Source of the DNA: JADKIH01 sp031385005
GTDB lineage: Bacteria > Bacteroidota > Bacteroidia > AKYH767-A > 2013-40CM-41-45
DNA: 64,000 nt
Direction of reading: 5' to 3'
NCBI GenBank assembly: GCA_031385005.1
Contig: JANNBB010000062.1
Location: 1-64,000, forward strand
Shown here in pieces: positions 60,090 through 64,000 of the stretch. Position numbers and translations under genes: made by a program. The first letter of the stretch is position 1. Each line of letters begins with the position of its first letter. The notes below the pieces were generated by a model, which worked only from the letters and a program-made list of their open reading frames with translations, had not been told where the DNA came from and made no database searches.

Positions 60090-62468
60090 ATGGATCGATT
60101 TTATAAAATCTTAAAGACCTTTTTTCTAAAAATTTCAGGTCTTTTCTCAACACCCTTTCTTAAGAGAAAAATTAAAAACAAATTTTTGCTCTGGACAATT
60201 CGGTTAATTCTTTATGCATTTTATTATGTAGTCGCATTACAATTCAATTTTTTGTGGTTGTTTGGGTATTTGCCTGATGCCGAAGATGTTGCAAATCCTG
60301 AAGTTTCAATAGCCACAGAACTTTACACGATGGATAGTGTTTTAATCGGTAAATATTATAATGAAAATCGTACTCCTGTTTCATTTGAAAAAATCTCTCC
60401 GTTTTCTGTTAACGCATTAATTGCCACTGAAGATGTTCGGTTTTATGAGCACAATGGAATGGATTTTAAATCTTTATTCGGAAGTGTTGTTGCAACAGCC
60501 ACCGGCGATGATAGGGGAGGAAGTACAATCACCCAACAATTGGTGAAGAACATGTTTAACACCCGAAAGAAAGTAAACATGGGTTTGCTCCAGTACATTC
60601 CTTATGTACGCACCGTTGTTGCTAAAACAAAGGAGTGGCTAACCGCATTTAAATTGGAATCTTTTTATGGAAAGAAAAAGATTCTTGAAATGTATTTTAA
60701 TACAGTTGATTTCGGAAATAATTCATTTGGAATTAAAGTCGCAAGCCAGAATTATTTTTCCAAACAACCTGCCGATTTAAAGTTGGAGGAAGCTGCAACA
60801 CTTGTCGGTTTACTCAAAGCAACAAGCACCTATAACCCAATTCGTAATAAAAAACGTGCCTTAGAAAGACGCAATGTCGTGCTATCTAAAATGCTGAAAT
60901 ACAACTTTATAACCCAGCAATTGTACGATAGCGTTTCAAGTTTGCCTCTGGTTTTGAATTTGCGTAAAACTATGTCAAGCGATAATGATTCTTATATAAG
61001 ACAATTTGTAGAACATAACATTTACGGGTGGATTGAAAAAAAGAAATTGAATTTATATGAGGATGGGTTGAAAATATATACAACTATTAATTCTCGTTTG
61101 CAATTGTATGCAGAGCAGGCAATGATTTCGCACATTAAAAAACTCCAGAAGAAATTTAACGATCAATGGAAAGGAAAAAATCCTTGGCGCGATGATGCCG
61201 GAAATGAAATTCCTAATTTTATCTACGAGCAAATTTCCAAAACCGCTTATTATGAAGAGTTGAAATATCGTTTTAACGATAATGATTCCGCTGTTTTTTC
61301 TGAATTGAAAAAGAAAAGGCCCATGAAAATATTTAGCTGGAATGGTTATGTTGATACATTAATGTCTTCAATGGATTCGTTGGCTTACTTTGCGCGTTTT
61401 TTAAATATTGGAATGATGAGCATGGATCCGTTTGCAGGTGAAATTCGTGTGTATATTGGAGGAATTGACTATAATTTTTTCAAGTATGATCATGTTTCGC
61501 AAAGCAAACGGCAGGCGGGATCTACTTTCAAGCCTTTTGCCTATCTGGCTGCACTGGCTGATTCTTTTTCCCCTTGCGATTTGTTTATTGACAAGCCGGT
61601 TAAAATTGAATATGAAGGAGGACAGTTTTGGGAGCCCAAAAACAGCAACGATAAATTTACGTTAAAGGAAAAGACATTGCGAAGGGCATTGGCTCAGTCA
61701 TGTAATTCTATAACGGCGCAAGTCACCGAAAAAGTAGGATGGGGAAAAGTTATTGAATATGCACACAAAGCAGGTATTGTTTCAACTCTCGACTCTGTTC
61801 CTTCTGTTTGTCTGGGAGCAAGCGATGTCAATGTACTTGAAATGGTGCGGGCTTATTCTACATTTCTGAATAAAGGTAAAAGAAGTGATCCAATTATTGT
61901 AAGTAAGGTTTACAATACGCATGGAGAATTAATCGGAGACTTTAAGTCTAAACAAACGCAAACGATAGATGAAGAGACTGCTTGGTTAATGTGTTACATG
62001 CTCCTTGGTGCGCTTCAGGAGCCGGGTGGAACATCCAGAGCATTGTGGGGTTATGATATTTTCCCAAACAACAATGAGATTGCCGGTAAAACCGGCACAA
62101 CATCCAATTATAGCGATGCTTGGTACATGGGACTTACTCGTGATTTAGTAACCGGAGTTTGGGTCGGTGCTGAATATAGATCTGTGCACTTAAAAGGAAG
62201 TGCCGGACAAGGTTCGCAGGCGGCATTACCGGTTTTTGCAAAAATGCTTGAGAAGGCTTATAAAGATCCGAAGGCAGGACTTTCACCCGGAACATTTCCT
62301 TCACCAAAAGTTAAAATCAAAAAAACATATATCTGTCCTGTTCTAATCGATAGTTCTGATTTTGATTTTATCATGTCTGATTCTATGTTGATTAAATTGC
62401 CGGAAGATTCCTTAGGTGTAGATTTGGACTCATTGGAAAATGAAATACCGGTCAAGCCGATTGATTGA
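60090..62468 (+). CDS. Class A penicillin-binding protein (PBP1A-like)
   Basis: The 792-residue protein has a basic cytoplasmic start and one membrane helix (about 37-58). The glycosyltransferase 51 domain includes the catalytic E114 in IATEDVRFYEHNG and GGSTITQQLVKNMF. The transpeptidase has S478-x-x-K in AGSTFKPF, SCN in AQSCNSITAQ, and K667-T-G in GKTGTTSNYSDAW. It makes peptidoglycan strands and cross-links them in the periplasm. The ATG at 60090 is used, as the upstream TTG adds only eight unlikely residues. The gene appears to be alone on its transcript. Confidence 0.95.
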   Translation: MDRFYKILKTFFLKISGLFSTPFLKRKIKNKFLLWTIRLILYAFYYVVALQFNFLWLFGYLPDAEDVANPEVSIATELYTMDSVLIGKYYNENRTPVSFEKISPFSVNALIATEDVRFYEHNGMDFKSLFGSVVATATGDDRGGSTITQQLVKNMFNTRKKVNMGLLQYIPYVRTVVAKTKEWLTAFKLESFYGKKKILEMYFNTVDFGNNSFGIKVASQNYFSKQPADLKLEEAATLVGLLKATSTYNPIRNKKRALERRNVVLSKMLKYNFITQQLYDSVSSLPLVLNLRKTMSSDNDSYIRQFVEHNIYGWIEKKKLNLYEDGLKIYTTINSRLQLYAEQAMISHIKKLQKKFNDQWKGKNPWRDDAGNEIPNFIYEQISKTAYYEELKYRFNDNDSAVFSELKKKRPMKIFSWNGYVDTLMSSMDSLAYFARFLNIGMMSMDPFAGEIRVYIGGIDYNFFKYDHVSQSKRQAGSTFKPFAYLAALADSFSPCDLFIDKPVKIEYEGGQFWEPKNSNDKFTLKEKTLRRALAQSCNSITAQVTEKVGWGKVIEYAHKAGIVSTLDSVPSVCLGASDVNVLEMVRAYSTFLNKGKRSDPIIVSKVYNTHGELIGDFKSKQTQTIDEETAWLMCYMLLGALQEPGGTSRALWGYDIFPNNNEIAGKTGTTSNYSDAWYMGLTRDLVTGVWVGAEYRSVHLKGSAGQGSQAALPVFAKMLEKAYKDPKAGLSPGTFPSPKVKIKKTYICPVLIDSSDFDFIMSDSMLIKLPEDSLGVDLDSLENEIPVKPID

Positions 62469-62529
62469 TTAGAATTAGTAAACTGAAAAGATTTATTTCT
62501 AATCCAGTATCAACCCACTCTTCAATTAG

Positions 62530-63720
62530 CTATTGTTTAATCACTTTTCCGCTTTGAATCATTTTATTTTTATTTTCCAAGATGTAAACATAAATTCCTT
62601 TTTCCAGTAATTCAGTATTGATTGCAGTGTTTTGTGTAAAATTTTGTTGAAGAGTTTGCCGAGAGGTTATGTCAAATAATGTTATTTGATAATCACCTTC
62701 AGTTATGGCAGAAACAATTAGGTTTTCATCAAATGGATTGCTGCAAATAACACCTTCGTTTCTCCCATATTTCTCATCAACAAACCCTGTAGGCGTGCAT
62801 TTGCAATCAGAAAAGTGTTCTATAAAGAATAATTCGCCTGAATTGATAACTTGATTGTAAACCATATTTCCGCTTATCGTATTAGCGCCAATTAACATAT
62901 GTCCCGAACCTGAATAATAATAATTGCCGGATGATTGATTGATGCAATCACCTCCTGATGCCGGTTTAAATATGCCTACATTCCAGCTTGTATTGGAAAC
63001 ATGTGTAATTTGTCCTGTGTATGGGTCGATTGTTGAAAGATACTTAACCCCCGCATTTACATTTGCAGAAGTACCAAATATTTCATGCGTGCTGCATTTT
63101 AAAGATATGTGACCAAAAATTTCATTGGGTAAATTCAACACAGGATTGTCGTAACGTATTTGTCCGGAATATATATCCAATCCAATTAAATTGCCATTTT
63201 GAAAAGCAAATATTCCACTGTCGGCATCAAGAAAACTCATGCATCCCATACAGAATGAGGTATTGGAATTTAAGGATGAAATGATAGACATAGTTGCAGA
63301 ATCCGGATCGTACTTTGCAAAAGAAATGCTTGTAGGATAGTCGTTAATTATTCCATAAATTTTTAGATCACAAGGATTAAAACGAATGTGGAGAAAGTCG
63401 GCAGTAGGTGGAATTGGTAATACTGTTGAGGAAAGTAAATTCCCTGTAACCGGGTCAAATGTAGATAAGATATTTCCTTTACATAAATAATATTCGTGTG
63501 CAAGGTTGTTGATGCATGAACTGTAATTACTTCCTAAAGCGGTTGCTGCAGTTTGAAAATTAGTAATCGCACCGGTTGCAATTTCAATTTTTGAAAAATA
63601 AAACACTCCGGGGGATGCATTGTTAAGCCCATATATATAATTTGTAATTTGTGCATGGATAGGGAAGGTAAGAAGTGTAAGCAACCAGGTGGTATATAAA
63701 AAGTTTAAAATCTTTTTCAT
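62530..63720 (-). CDS. Secreted protein with T9SS-type C-terminal domain
   Basis: The 396-residue protein has a signal peptide (LYTTWLLTLLTFPIHAQ). The middle has propeller-like units: IYGLNNASPGVFYFSKIEIA, LSTFDPVTGNLLSST, YLSTIDPYTGQITHVS. Ten or so cysteines may form disulfides. The last 70 residues resemble a sorting domain (VICSNPFDENLIVSAI ... LEKGIYVYILENKNKMIQSG). The ATG at 63720 is used since it opens the leader; the longer frame adds 58 codons from the AT-rich spacer. Its role is unknown. Confidence 0.82.
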   Translation of the reverse strand: MKKILNFLYTTWLLTLLTFPIHAQITNYIYGLNNASPGVFYFSKIEIATGAITNFQTAATALGSNYSSCINNLAHEYYLCKGNILSTFDPVTGNLLSSTVLPIPPTADFLHIRFNPCDLKIYGIINDYPTSISFAKYDPDSATMSIISSLNSNTSFCMGCMSFLDADSGIFAFQNGNLIGLDIYSGQIRYDNPVLNLPNEIFGHISLKCSTHEIFGTSANVNAGVKYLSTIDPYTGQITHVSNTSWNVGIFKPASGGDCINQSSGNYYYSGSGHMLIGANTISGNMVYNQVINSGELFFIEHFSDCKCTPTGFVDEKYGRNEGVICSNPFDENLIVSAITEGDYQITLFDITSRQTLQQNFTQNTAINTELLEKGIYVYILENKNKMIQSGKVIKQ

Positions 63721-63894
63721 TGTCTTTGCTTTTAAATTATTAGGTAGGCATGTAAATATAAAAAAGATTATCACTTTTTCGAAAGTGTCGATTAATTTTC
63801 CGTTAAAAGAAAGAAAAATTGAAAAAAAAAGAGACTTATGAATCCCGGATAATAAAGCAAAGCTTGCAATCTTTAATCGCAAAGCATTCGGCAA

Positions 63895-63999
63895 TTAAAT
63901 TAATAAAATTTTACCGAATTCGTTTAAAATATCGTTCCAGGACTTTTCTTTGGCTTCTGCCGCATCTTGATTGATTATATTGGTGTGCCTAAGAGTGAA
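63895..63999 (-). CDS. C-terminal end of a gene running off the window (SRPBCC/AHSA1-like)
   Basis: A minus-strand frame runs in from the window edge and ends at a TAA at 63895-63897. The 34 visible residues read FTLRHTNIINQDAAEAKEKS, then WNDILNEFGKILLI. The pattern (strand, then a helix with A-x-x-x-x-x-S-W-x-x-I-L-x-x-F) is that of the last helix of AHSA1-type SRPBCC proteins. The identification rests on a short segment. Confidence 0.5.
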   Translation of the reverse strand, partial: FTLRHTNIINQDAAEAKEKSWNDILNEFGKILLI

Positions 64000-64000
64000 T

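Overview
The window looks like a chromosomal segment of an environmental, free-living Bacteroidota bacterium, probably of the Chitinophagales/Sphingobacteriales type. The evidence is AT-rich DNA, six secreted proteins with C-terminal tails of the type IX secretion (T9SS) sorting kind, several promoters with the Bacteroidota -7 element TAnnTTTG, a tmRNA whose tag reads GNNSYALAA, and many protein families common in that phylum (DUF1569, DUF2024, DinB, LytTR, PorT-like barrels). No rRNA or tRNA gene, CRISPR array or intact insertion sequence was seen. Only one stable RNA, the tmRNA, is present.

Layout. 1-2550 is an accessory scrapyard: two direct-repeat blocks with palindromes around a four-helix-bundle (S23-type) gene, the tmRNA, a frameshifted GxxExxY gene, and a Fic gene whose Bro-N start is broken. 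2808-5501 is a divergent LysR / periplasmic beta-carbonic anhydrase / SbtA-type bicarbonate transporter unit. 5576-14052 holds small proteins, two large T9SS beta-propeller-like proteins and an OsmC protein. 14125-17077 is a peptidase, a DUF1569 protein and NhaA. 18175-21187 is a MacAB/LolCDE-like ABC operon. 21268-25350 holds a methyltransferase, a GNAT enzyme, a secreted beta-helix protein and an orphan MoaD. 25512-29056 is a hybrid kinase with a LytTR regulator.

30486-41920 is mostly envelope biology on the minus strand: a CsbD-like stress protein, a cupin, an outer-membrane barrel, then a five-gene set (MlaE, MlaF, MlaD, a POTRA/Omp85-like barrel and an AsmA-like protein) that could form a trans-envelope lipid route, followed by a block of small membrane proteins and a lipoprotein. 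42358-50783 is metabolic and housekeeping (KAS III, TfoX-like, DinB, two SDR proteins, ABC-F, CvfB). 50806-54680 has a secreted cyanophycinase-like protein, a DEAH helicase and an AraC regulator with an HMA-like metal-binding N-terminus. A paralogue of that regulator lies at 41360.

55325-59154 holds a large hybrid kinase split by a one-base frameshift, with sixteen 21-residue coiled-coil repeats that carry a 462-bp internal duplication, next to a group III truncated haemoglobin and a DUF2024 protein. The window ends with a class A penicillin-binding protein, a T9SS protein and the end of an SRPBCC-type gene.

The most notable points are the Mla/Omp85/AsmA gene set, the repeat-flanked S23-type unit abutting the tmRNA 3' end, the HMA-AraC paralogues, and the nested repeats in the split kinase. 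All functions are read from sequence by eye. No database search was run.
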